Shown one piece after another: positions 1 through 5,513 of a stretch of 5,513 bases of DNA. Origin of the DNA: CAZQLE01 sp964593905 (GTDB taxonomy: Bacteria; Chloroflexota; Anaerolineae; Anaerolineales; Anaerolineaceae). The translations under genes and the position numbers were made by a program. How positions within the stretch are numbered: position 1 is the first letter of the stretch; every line of letters starts with the position of its first letter. Under the pieces are notes generated by a model. The model saw only the letters and a list, made by a program, of their open reading frames with translations, did not search any database and had not been told where the DNA came from. The stretch covers positions 1 to 5,513 of the forward strand of contig CAZQLE010000226.1 in NCBI GenBank assembly GCA_964593905.1, in the 5' to 3' direction.

Positions 1-945
1 GACAACGCGGCCCTGGCCGACATGCAGCGAATCCCCGCCGCCGATCAGACAGACGATGACCGTTTCACCCAGGATCATCCATAGCACCTGCCGGCGTTGC
101 CACCCCACTGCGCGCAGCACGCCGATCTCACGGGTGCGTTCGAAGACCGACATCAACTGTGCGTTCATCATCCCCACTCCGCCCAGCACAATGGCCAGGC
201 CGGCAATGACCCACACATATGCATCCATCGAGTCGGCCAGAATTTGCTGGTTTGAAAAATCGGAAGTGCTGGATAACGAATAATCTTTCCAGGTGCGTTC
301 AACACGCGCAGTTAACCGTTCACCCAGCGCGGGGTCTTTCAGGCGCACAAAAAACACACTCACCTGGCGCGGCTTGGCGAGCAGTTCCTGGGCTTCACCC
401 AGCTCTAAAACAGCGCCGCTGTCTTCAAAGGCATCTCCGGTCTGATAGATGCCCACCACGCGGTAAGCGCTGCCCATCAGCCGCAGGGTATCGCCGACAT
501 CCTTCTTGAGTGATTCGGCCGCCGCCGAGCCGAGCAGAACAGGCACACCCCGCTGACGGGCAATCATGCGGTCTGATAAACTCAGTCCACGGACGATTTG
601 AAACCGTTGTAGAGAAAAACTATCTTGAGGATAGCCAAAAATAAAGAAATAGGGCGCATTTTCAGATTGCACAATGCCCTGGATCATTCCACTAACTTCA
701 GCAACCTCGGGCATGGCGCTAAGCTGTTCACCAATTTTTTCGTCTACCGTGCTGTAAGAAATATCAAAGGTGTTGGGTTGGCTGAGCACCAGATCGGCCC
801 GGCTGCCCTGCAAGACCGAGTTATAGCCGGCGCGCAGCCCGCTGGACATTGCGCCCAGGACAATAATGGCAGTAACCCCCATGCTTACGCCCAGCACGGT
901 GAGCAGCGTTCGTGTTTTTCGGCGAAAAAGGTTTTTGAGTATCAT
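1..945 (-). CDS. ABC transporter permease, MacB/FtsX type (3' end beyond the window)
   Basis: Reading the minus strand from the ATG at 943-945 gives 315 open codons that run off the left edge. The protein starts MILKNLFRRKTRTLLTVLGV, the usual opening of MacB/FtsX-type permeases: a basic cytoplasmic tip, then a first membrane helix at about residues 13-33. Residues 40-240 form a hydrophilic extracytoplasmic domain like the MacB core domain. A second helix (about 243-265) is followed by the family hallmark FERTREIGVLRAVGW (268-282) and the start of a third helix (286-303). Full members have about 390-400 residues and four helices, so roughly 80 residues are missing. Such permeases pair with a MacB/LolD-like ATPase to export peptides, drugs or lipoproteins, or for mechanotransmission; the substrate here is unknown and no ATPase is visible. 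An in-frame TAA at 967-969 and an AGGAA ribosome site 5 bases upstream fix the start. Oddly, residues 304-315 are polar where the third helix should continue; a frameshift is possible. Confidence 0.88.
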   Translation of the reverse strand, partial: MILKNLFRRKTRTLLTVLGVSMGVTAIIVLGAMSSGLRAGYNSVLQGSRADLVLSQPNTFDISYSTVDEKIGEQLSAMPEVAEVSGMIQGIVQSENAPYFFIFGYPQDSFSLQRFQIVRGLSLSDRMIARQRGVPVLLGSAAAESLKKDVGDTLRLMGSAYRVVGIYQTGDAFEDSGAVLELGEAQELLAKPRQVSVFFVRLKDPALGERLTARVERTWKDYSLSSTSDFSNQQILADSMDAYVWVIAGLAIVLGGVGMMNAQLMSVFERTREIGVLRAVGWQRRQVLWMILGETVIVCLIGGGDSLHVGQGRVV

Positions 946-950
946 TCGGC

Positions 951-955
951 TTCCT
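951..955 (-). promoter_or_regulatory. Ribosome binding site of the ABC permease
   Basis: AGGAA on the minus strand lies 5 bases before the ATG at 945. With the in-frame stop at 967-969 and no alternative start codon between, it decides the permease start. Confidence 0.7.
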
Positions 956-975
956 GCAAGTACCCATTACCCAAT

Positions 976-1003
976 ATCTTACGCCATTTGTTCTTGGGGT
1001 CAA
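976..1003 (-). promoter_or_regulatory. Candidate sigma-70-type promoter for the ABC permease
   Basis: On the minus strand TTGACC (998-1003, 5 of 6 to the -35 consensus) is followed after 16 bases by TAAGAT (976-981, 4 of 6 to the -10 consensus). This would start transcription near 969 and leave a leader of about 25 bases carrying the AGGAA site. The match is by eye. It sits downstream of the nitroreductase terminator, where a new promoter would be expected. Confidence 0.45.
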
Positions 1004-1056
1004 TGATGCTATTTGTCTTAATCGTGATGGTGCGGGTCATTGAACAGGGTTATTAG

Positions 1057-1062
1057 ATTATA
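1057..1062 (-). promoter_or_regulatory. Perfect -10 hexamer (possible second permease promoter)
   Basis: TATAAT is present on the minus strand between the nitroreductase terminator and the permease. No convincing -35 lies 16-18 bases upstream (the bases there read AAACGC at 17). It could be a second, weaker or activator-dependent promoter, or chance in an AT-richer intergenic stretch. Confidence 0.3.
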
Positions 1063-1133
1063 CGATTCAAAGCGCGGCTGCGTTTCAGGCCGGCTGGTAA
1101 GTTCGATTTTAATCGCTGCAACTGGATAAAATG

Positions 1134-1187
1134 CGACTGAGACCGGCGCTACGGGGAATTCTGTTTTTGTGGCGCCGGCCTCAGTCG
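1134..1187 (-). terminator. Hairpin terminator after the nitroreductase gene
   Basis: Arms 1134-1149 and 1172-1187 are 16-base inverted repeats separated by a 22-base loop. The single mismatch (1142 against 1179) is A against C on the plus strand but U against G on the minus-strand transcript, so all 16 positions can pair in RNA from the minus strand. The hairpin begins 23 bases after the nitroreductase stop codon. A short T-rich stretch (TTTT at 1127-1130) follows a few bases later. That tail is weaker than in a textbook intrinsic terminator and the loop is long, so the element may instead act as an mRNA 3'-end stabiliser. Confidence 0.65.
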
Positions 1188-1210
1188 TGAATGTCGGTTG
1201 GAAGAAAGAA

Positions 1211-1786
1211 TTAATCGAACTTTACAATGATCTCATCCAGAGCGCGCTTGGGAACATGGTGGGCGCCGGCTTCATCACGGTAATATTTAATTTCACCCGC
1301 GGCGTTGAGCGGTTCAAGGATTACATTCTCGATCGGTTTGCCCAGGGCGATGACCAGCGGAATTTCGTATTGCGCAGGGATTTTTAGCGCGGTGCGCAGA
1401 TCTTCACGGCGGATCGAGGCGATCATGCAGCCGCCCAGGCCCTGTTCGGCTGCGCCGAGCAGAATGGTCTGGGCGGCGATGCCGGGGTCGATGCCAAAGT
1501 TTTTGGCAATTTCATTATCACCCAGCAAGACGATATAAGCCGCGGGGCGTTCGCCTTCGGCGGGGCCGGGCCAGTCGCGCAGGTAGCCAGCCCAGGCCAG
1601 GCTGTCAAAGATGCGCTGGTTGCTTTGCGGGTCGCAGGCGAGCAAATACTTTAGCGGTTGTAAATTTGCCGCGCTGGGGGTTAACCGCGCCAGATCCACC
1701 AGTTGGCGCAGGGTTTCAAGTTCAACGGGGGTGTTTTCTGAAAAACGGCGGTAGCTGCGATTTTTGGCGACCAGTTCTTTCAACAT
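1211..1786 (-). CDS. Nitroreductase-family FMN oxidoreductase
   Basis: The product is a 191-residue soluble flavoprotein of the nitroreductase superfamily, close to the usual 170-220 residues. Visible signatures are the N-terminal FMN-phosphate-binding motif RSYRRF (10-15), the SAANLQP segment (38-44) that contacts the isoalloxazine ring, the GLGGCMIASI loop (116-125), and GKP (149-151). The C-terminal KYYRDEAGAHHVPKR (167-181) is typical of a nitroreductase subgroup common in anaerobes. Members reduce nitroaromatics, quinones or flavins with NAD(P)H, usually as dimers; the true substrate cannot be read here. The start at 1786 is chosen because GGAGGT lies 4 bases upstream and family homology begins at MLKELVAKNRSYRRF; an upstream in-frame ATG at 1888 would overlap the transporter stop and add 34 unrelated residues. 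It follows the transporter gene after 108 bases and is probably co-transcribed, ending at the hairpin at 1134-1187. Confidence 0.92.
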   Translation of the reverse strand: MLKELVAKNRSYRRFSENTPVELETLRQLVDLARLTPSAANLQPLKYLLACDPQSNQRIFDSLAWAGYLRDWPGPAEGERPAAYIVLLGDNEIAKNFGIDPGIAAQTILLGAAEQGLGGCMIASIRREDLRTALKIPAQYEIPLVIALGKPIENVILEPLNAAGEIKYYRDEAGAHHVPKRALDEIIVKFD

Positions 1787-1790
1787 TTTG

Positions 1791-1796
1791 ACCTCC
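1791..1796 (-). promoter_or_regulatory. Ribosome binding site deciding the nitroreductase start
   Basis: GGAGGT on the minus strand, 4 bases before the ATG at 1786, is a near-perfect Shine-Dalgarno site. The competing ATG at 1888 has no such site. Confidence 0.85.
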
Positions 1797-1894
1797 GAAA
1801 AGAAATTGGGAGAATGGCAAATCCCCATGTGGGGCTGTGAGAATAAAGCGCGAGCGGCCTTAAACCGATTCGATGCCGGCCCATCCATTTCAGG

Positions 1895-2791
1895 TCAGGC
1901 GCTCTCGGCAGCCGGGCGAACCTGGGTTACGACGATCCCGACCATGATCAACAGGCACCCGACCAGTTGGATGGGCGCAAAGCGCTCGGCCAGGAAAAGC
2001 GCACCGAAAAACGCTGCAAACACGGCTTCCATCCCCAGGATGATGGCGGCATCGGTGGTGGGGGCATTTTTTTGCCCGACTGCCTGCAAGGTGAAGCCCA
2101 GCGCCACAATGAAGATGCCGGAGTAAATAAAGGTCCACCAGGCGTTTGTCAACCCGGCCAGGGTGGTTGTTTCAACCAGCAGGCCAAAGAGCAGGTTTAA
2201 CCCGCCGCACACCAGATATTGAAGGATTGCAAATGAAAGCACCTCGGCCTTACGCGAAGCCTTGCCCACTGCAATGACATGGCAGGCCCACATGAGCGCG
2301 CTGGCAAATTCGAGCGAGTCGCCGTAGGATAAGTGCAGCTTTCCTCCGGTGCTCAACAACAAAGCACCGATCAGCGCCAGACCGGCGGCGATCCATGAAT
2401 TCCACGAAACCTTTTGCCTGAAGAAGACCACCATTAAAAATGGCACAATGACCACATAAGTGCCGGTGATAAAACCGGCGTTTCCGGCCGTGGTATATTG
2501 CATTCCGGCCTGCTGCAAACCGGAACCGGCAAAAAGGAAGAACCCCGCCAGAAGGACATAGGGCAGGGCCGCCCGGTTGACATGAAACTTGAAACGCAGG
2601 AATGGCAGCAGGATGGCTGCACCCAGCAAAAACCGGATGCCATTGAAGGTAAGCGGGCCAATACTTTGCGCAGCGATCCGTTGAGCGATAAAACCGCTCC
2701 CCCAGAGTGCTGCGGTCAGCACCAGTATGAGATCCCCTTTAAGACGCGTCAGCCGGTTGGCAGGGGAAAGAACGCCTGTGGTTTCAGTCAT
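1895..2791 (-). CDS. EamA/DMT-superfamily transporter (RhaT/RarD-like)
   Basis: The product is a 298-residue inner-membrane protein of the drug/metabolite transporter superfamily, at the usual length (280-310). It shows the two-fold EamA repeat with ten predicted helices: repeat 1 at about residues 19-147 and repeat 2 at about 157-290. Family marks are ALWGSGFIAQR in the first helix (28-38), NGIRFLLGA (50-58), TTAGNAGFITGTYVVIVPF (100-118), and the paralogous TTDAAIILGMEAVFAAFFGA (245-264) followed by LFLAER (265-270). Members export or import amino acids, nucleosides, drugs or other small metabolites; the substrate cannot be deduced from sequence. The start ATG (2791) lies 6 bases after the PAS gene stop, and its weak ribosome site (GTGAG) overlaps that stop codon, so translational coupling is likely. 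The nitroreductase gene follows after 108 bases. Confidence 0.93.
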   Translation of the reverse strand: MTETTGVLSPANRLTRLKGDLILVLTAALWGSGFIAQRIAAQSIGPLTFNGIRFLLGAAILLPFLRFKFHVNRAALPYVLLAGFFLFAGSGLQQAGMQYTTAGNAGFITGTYVVIVPFLMVVFFRQKVSWNSWIAAGLALIGALLLSTGGKLHLSYGDSLEFASALMWACHVIAVGKASRKAEVLSFAILQYLVCGGLNLLFGLLVETTTLAGLTNAWWTFIYSGIFIVALGFTLQAVGQKNAPTTDAAIILGMEAVFAAFFGALFLAERFAPIQLVGCLLIMVGIVVTQVRPAAESA

Positions 2792-2797
2792 AAAATC

Positions 2798-3142
2798 TCA
2801 CTTGCGAATAAAGTGGGGAATTTCAAACGGCACCGGTAAAGAGATCTCGACAAAGCCCGCGTACTGTCCCTGTTGATACCAGGGAGACTGGTAGATCATT
2901 TTCTTGATGCCTTCTTTTTCAATGGTGTATACGTTGCTTTGCCCGGTTTCCAATAGCTGGATTAGTTTCGAACGCGCCGGCTCGGGGTGACACTCCAATA
3001 CGTTTTGCCCGACCAGTGCCGCCCCGCCTGATTTGGCGAACGTGTCGCTTGCTTTCTGGTTCATCGAAAGGATCATTCCCTGCGGATCACAGACTGTTAC
3101 CGCAGCCGGGAACTCCTGTACCCAGGCCAACATGTTATCCAT
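2798..3142 (-). CDS. Small stand-alone PAS-domain protein
   Basis: The product has 114 residues and is essentially one PAS domain. FPAAVTVCDPQGMILSMNQKA (11-31) gives the first strands and the conserved asparagine turn. LVGQNVLECHPEPARSKL (43-60) forms the helical middle with a Cys-His-Pro motif (51-53), and the last strands are IEKEGIKKMIYQS and YAGFVEISLPV. The pattern resembles the PAS segment found at the end of DUF438-type proteins. No output domain (kinase, GGDEF, HTH) and no signal peptide are visible. It is probably cytoplasmic and either binds a ligand or partners another protein; the cofactor is unknown. The start at 3142 is preferred because AGGGAG lies 8 bases upstream and the PAS fold begins directly; an in-frame ATG at 3229 would add 29 residues without domain homology. 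It precedes the transporter by 6 bases and follows the histidine kinase by 155 bases. Confidence 0.82.
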   Translation of the reverse strand: MDNMLAWVQEFPAAVTVCDPQGMILSMNQKASDTFAKSGGAALVGQNVLECHPEPARSKLIQLLETGQSNVYTIEKEGIKKMIYQSPWYQQGQYAGFVEISLPVPFEIPHFIRK

Positions 3143-3150
3143 TCTGATCT

Positions 3151-3156
3151 CTCCCT
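3151..3156 (-). promoter_or_regulatory. Ribosome binding site deciding the PAS protein start
   Basis: AGGGAG on the minus strand lies 8 bases before the ATG at 3142. It favours that start over the ATGs at 3229 and 3133. Confidence 0.65.
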
Positions 3157-3275
3157 GAAAAGATGAAGCATGAAACGGGATTTTGATAAAGCAATCGCTC
3201 AGGTCAGCGGGGCAAAAAACCGGCCACACCTCAAATTGGGAACTTTTTCCAGGCTACTTGAGCAATTATTGGATG

Positions 3276-3284
3276 AGTATAGCA
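3276..3284 (-). promoter_or_regulatory. Extended -10 promoter for the PAS-transporter-nitroreductase unit
   Basis: TGCTATACT on the minus strand fits the extended -10 pattern TGnTATAAT with one mismatch. It lies just after the histidine kinase stop codon (3298-3300). No good -35 hexamer is seen, as is common for extended -10 promoters. Transcription would start near 3269 and leave a leader of roughly 125 bases before the PAS start, containing a T6 run (3214-3219) but no clear stem that would make it a terminator. Confidence 0.5.
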
Positions 3285-3297
3285 TGAACGAGATGGA

Positions 3298-5513
3298 TCA
3301 GGAGGATTCGGAAGTCATTAAGTTGCGCCGGATTGAGCTCAGTTCGATCTCGGCGCGGGCCATCTCGGTTTGAATTCGTTCAATCAGATTTTCCAATTTC
3401 GAGACATCTTCTTGCGGGTGATTATGGATTGCAAGCGAAGCCTGCTCGAGCCGGCCCAACAGGCCAGAAAGCGGCATGGCCCCAAGATTGGCGCTGGAGG
3501 CCTTGAGCGTATGCGCAATGATGCGCAGACCCGCCCAGTCGCGGTTGTTGAAAGCCTGCCGGGCCTCTTGAATGGAAATGTTTGCCTGTTGAATGTAAAG
3601 AGCGATGATCTCGGCCAGGCTTTCTGCGTCACCGATGGAATCCAACCACATTTGAATTGCCTCGGCATGGACGGCGCGCTGGTCTTTATGCCCCCGCCGG
3701 GGTAAAAACTCGGCGGGTGAGGTGGCGGGGTGCCCATCCTGTTTTTCAAGCGAGTTTTTTAGCTCTTCAAGCCGCACCGGTTTGCTCAGATAGTCATCCA
3801 TGCCCATTGCCAGATACCGTTCACGCTCGCCGGCAATGGCGTTTGCGGTCAGCGCGATGATGCGCGGCTGCGCTTCGGCGGCGAGATTCTCGCGGATCCA
3901 GCGGCTGGCCTCTTCGCCATCCATGACCGGCATTTGCATATCCATCAAGATCACATCATAGGTTTGGCGCTGCACGGCCTCAATTGCTTCCTTGCCGTTC
4001 CACGCGCTTTCAGCGTGGTGCCCCAGACGCTCGAGCATCAACAGCGCCACTTTCTGGTTGACGGCGTTATCTTCAACCAGGAGGATCTTCAATGGCTGAG
4101 AGGGTCGGGCGTCTTCTTCGGCAGGGGCGGCGGCAGCCTGAGCGGCATGATCGGGGTGGAGCGCCAATTCTACGGCACGATAGGCCTGGGCAGGTTTTAA
4201 GGGCAGAAGAATGTTTATATTTTGCTGTCTAGCATCCATCCGGGTAGATAATTTCCCCAGCGGTTCAAGCGCCATCCAGATCGCGCCGGGGCAGTCATCC
4301 AGAAGCTCTTTTCGATGAGTTTCATGCACCCGATCTCCAAAAACGATCAGTTCGGGTCTGGCGTTGCCGTTTCGCAGCGCGGCAGCCTGTGCCGGTGAAG
4401 GGCATAACTCCACTTTGAACCCCCAGCGCTCCAGCAGCGTGGCGAGGAACCTGGGGCTGGAGGTCAGACAGGTCTCATTATCGTTGATAATCCATACCAC
4501 GCGGTTCAGCCATTCGGGTTTGGGTTCGGGCAAGCTGGATGGCCCGGCGGTTTCTGGAATGACCGCCGGCAGAGTAAAGTGGAAGATGCTGCCCTGTTCG
4601 GGCGGGTGTTCCTGCTCCAGCCACAATTTACCACCCATCATCTCACATAACTGTTTGCTGATCGACAGTCCCAACCCGGTGCCGCCAAACTTGCGTGTGG
4701 TGGAGGCATCCAACTGGGAGAAAGGTAAAAACAGGCGGTCGGCCCGTTCAGATGAGACGCCCATACCTGTGTCGCGCACAGAAACAAGAATCTCGCAGGC
4801 CGGAGATGGGCTGCCGTTGTTTGCAGCTGTGACGGCTTTGGTCTGCACCATCACCACCACTTCACCTTTATCGGTGAATTTAACCGCGTTGTTGATCAGG
4901 TTGGTTAATACCTGGCGCGTGCGCATGGAATCGCCCAGGATGGTCTCTGGGCAGTCGAATTCCATAAAATAAGCCAGGTCGAGATTCTTTTCGAGCGCGC
5001 GCATCGAAGAAAGATCCAGTGTTTCTTCGATGCAGGTGCGGAAGTTAAAGGGGGTTCGCTCAAGATCAAGACGGCCAGCTTCGATTTTGGAAAAATCGAG
5101 GATGTCATTGATCAGGTTGAGCAGTGTTTCACCGCTGCCGCGCAGCACCTGGAGATATTCGCTCTGGCTGTCGTTTAACGGGGTTTCCAGCAGCAGGTTT
5201 GCCATGCCTATCACCCCGTTCATGGGGGTGCGGATTTCGTGGCTCATGTTGGCCAGAAAGATGGATTTGGCGCGGTTGGCCTGTTCGGCGGCTTCACGCG
5301 CCTCTTGCGCGGTCAGGTTGGCATAAGACAGCTCGTCTGCGCGCTGGCGGGCTTCTTTGTATAACTGGGCGTTTTCCAACGCAATGGCGATCTGGGTGCT
5401 GATGGTGGCAAAAAGCGAAAGATCGGCGTTGTCATAACGATTGGGCCGGTCGAAATCTTCGAGAACCATGATGCCAATGACACGGTTGGATGCAATCAAC
5501 GGCACCCCCATCC
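3298..5513 (-). CDS. Hybrid sensor histidine kinase, GAF-HisKA-HATPase-REC-REC-HPt (5' end beyond the window)
   Basis: The reading frame is open to the right edge, so the N-terminus is missing; the first ATG in view (5511) lies inside a GAF domain and is not the real start. Numbered from there, 737 residues show the following. GAF end: 1-50. Coiled linker: 50-85. HisKA with H-box SHEIRTPMNGVIGM (phosphoacceptor H91). HATPase with N-box NLINNAVKFT (204-213), DTGMG (247-251), FLPFSQLD (261-268) and GGTGLGL (276-282). A degenerate receiver (337-450). An intact receiver (474-590) with acidic E480/D481, phosphoacceptor D524, T555 and K577. An HPt domain with AHTLKASSANLGA (phosphohistidine H667). 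This is a BarA/ArcB-like tripartite phosphorelay kinase that would pass phosphate H91 to D524 to H667 and on to a regulator not encoded here. No membrane segment is visible in the part present. GAF style is like that of Chloroflexota kinases, by impression. Confidence 0.95.
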   Translation of the reverse strand, partial: MGVPLIASNRVIGIMVLEDFDRPNRYDNADLSLFATISTQIAIALENAQLYKEARQRADELSYANLTAQEAREAAEQANRAKSIFLANMSHEIRTPMNGVIGMANLLLETPLNDSQSEYLQVLRGSGETLLNLINDILDFSKIEAGRLDLERTPFNFRTCIEETLDLSSMRALEKNLDLAYFMEFDCPETILGDSMRTRQVLTNLINNAVKFTDKGEVVVMVQTKAVTAANNGSPSPACEILVSVRDTGMGVSSERADRLFLPFSQLDASTTRKFGGTGLGLSISKQLCEMMGGKLWLEQEHPPEQGSIFHFTLPAVIPETAGPSSLPEPKPEWLNRVVWIINDNETCLTSSPRFLATLLERWGFKVELCPSPAQAAALRNGNARPELIVFGDRVHETHRKELLDDCPGAIWMALEPLGKLSTRMDARQQNINILLPLKPAQAYRAVELALHPDHAAQAAAAPAEEDARPSQPLKILLVEDNAVNQKVALLMLERLGHHAESAWNGKEAIEAVQRQTYDVILMDMQMPVMDGEEASRWIRENLAAEAQPRIIALTANAIAGERERYLAMGMDDYLSKPVRLEELKNSLEKQDGHPATSPAEFLPRRGHKDQRAVHAEAIQMWLDSIGDAESLAEIIALYIQQANISIQEARQAFNNRDWAGLRIIAHTLKASSANLGAMPLSGLLGRLEQASLAIHNHPQEDVSKLENLIERIQTEMARAEIELSSIRRNLMTSESS
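4162..4503 (-). other. Degenerate (pseudo-) receiver domain inside the histidine kinase
   Basis: This part of the kinase (residues 337-450 counted from the ATG at 5511) has the receiver pattern but has lost key residues. The acidic pair is N343/D344 (WIINDNE). The phosphoacceptor position in ELIVFGD is G392 (codon 4336-4338), with an aspartate one place later (D393). The conserved Thr/Ser is replaced in IWMALE, while the lysine is kept in LLPLKP (K439). Such receivers usually act as structural or docking domains and are not phosphorylated. The alignment is by eye, so a one-residue shift that uses D393 cannot be excluded. Confidence 0.6.

Noticed and set aside
625..1056. A 143-codon open frame on the plus strand
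   Set aside because: Most of it is antisense to the N-terminus of the ABC permease, which has strong family motifs. It has no good ribosome site and no recognisable domain.
1787..1888. N-terminal extension of the nitroreductase to the ATG at 1888
   Set aside because: The extra 34 residues do not resemble the family, the extension reaches back almost to the transporter stop codon, and GGAGGT at 1791-1796 clearly serves the ATG at 1786.
3209..3225. Intrinsic terminator for the histidine kinase at the T6 run
   Set aside because: The T run on the minus strand is preceded by GC-rich bases, but no stem of useful length could be built from the bases upstream.
3143..3229. N-terminal extension of the PAS protein to the ATG at 3229
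   Set aside because: The 29 added residues look like translated leader sequence and lie before a better ribosome site at 3151-3156.
3384..3749. A 121-codon open frame on the minus strand inside the kinase gene
   Set aside because: It is an alternative frame of the kinase C-terminus (HPt region). The kinase frame continues without a break and retains the phosphohistidine motif.
4364..4972. A 202-codon open frame on the plus strand
   Set aside because: It lies wholly antisense to the kinase core (HATPase and pseudo-receiver), which has clear catalytic motifs. Its translation is low-complexity, rich in Ser and Arg, and matches no family I recognise.

Overview
This window reads almost entirely on the minus strand and holds five co-directional protein genes. 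In transcription order (right to left) they are a large hybrid sensor histidine kinase cut by the right edge, a small stand-alone PAS protein, a ten-helix EamA/DMT transporter, a nitroreductase-family flavoprotein, and a MacB/FtsX-type ABC transporter permease cut by the left edge. I see no tRNA, rRNA, CRISPR array, insertion sequence or phage gene. The base composition and codon use look even throughout. The moderately high GC and the style of the GAF and hybrid-kinase domains suggest an environmental bacterium, possibly Chloroflexota (Anaerolineae-like). That placement is an impression from protein style, not proof.

Layout. Positions 5513-3298 encode the kinase: partial GAF, coiled linker, HisKA, HATPase, a degenerate receiver, an intact receiver and an HPt domain. 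A 155-base gap with a good extended -10 element follows. The PAS gene (3142-2798) and the transporter gene (2791-1895) are 6 bases apart and are probably translated together. A 108-base gap then leads to the nitroreductase (1786-1211), which has a near-consensus ribosome binding site. A strong 16-bp hairpin (1134-1187) closes this unit. A promoter region (about 976-1062) then starts the ABC permease (945 to beyond base 1).

How they may work together. The PAS protein, transporter and nitroreductase form a plausible transcription unit bounded by a promoter and a terminator. A small-molecule response is a reasonable guess (sensing by PAS, reduction of a nitro or quinone-like compound, export by the DMT protein), but it rests on gene order alone. 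The kinase carries a full internal phosphorelay (His to Asp to His), and no DNA-binding output regulator is visible here. Nothing in the window is clearly a new kind of system. The points most worth a second look are the degenerate receiver in the kinase, the single-domain PAS gene coupled to an exporter, and the loss of the expected membrane helix at the left end of the permease.
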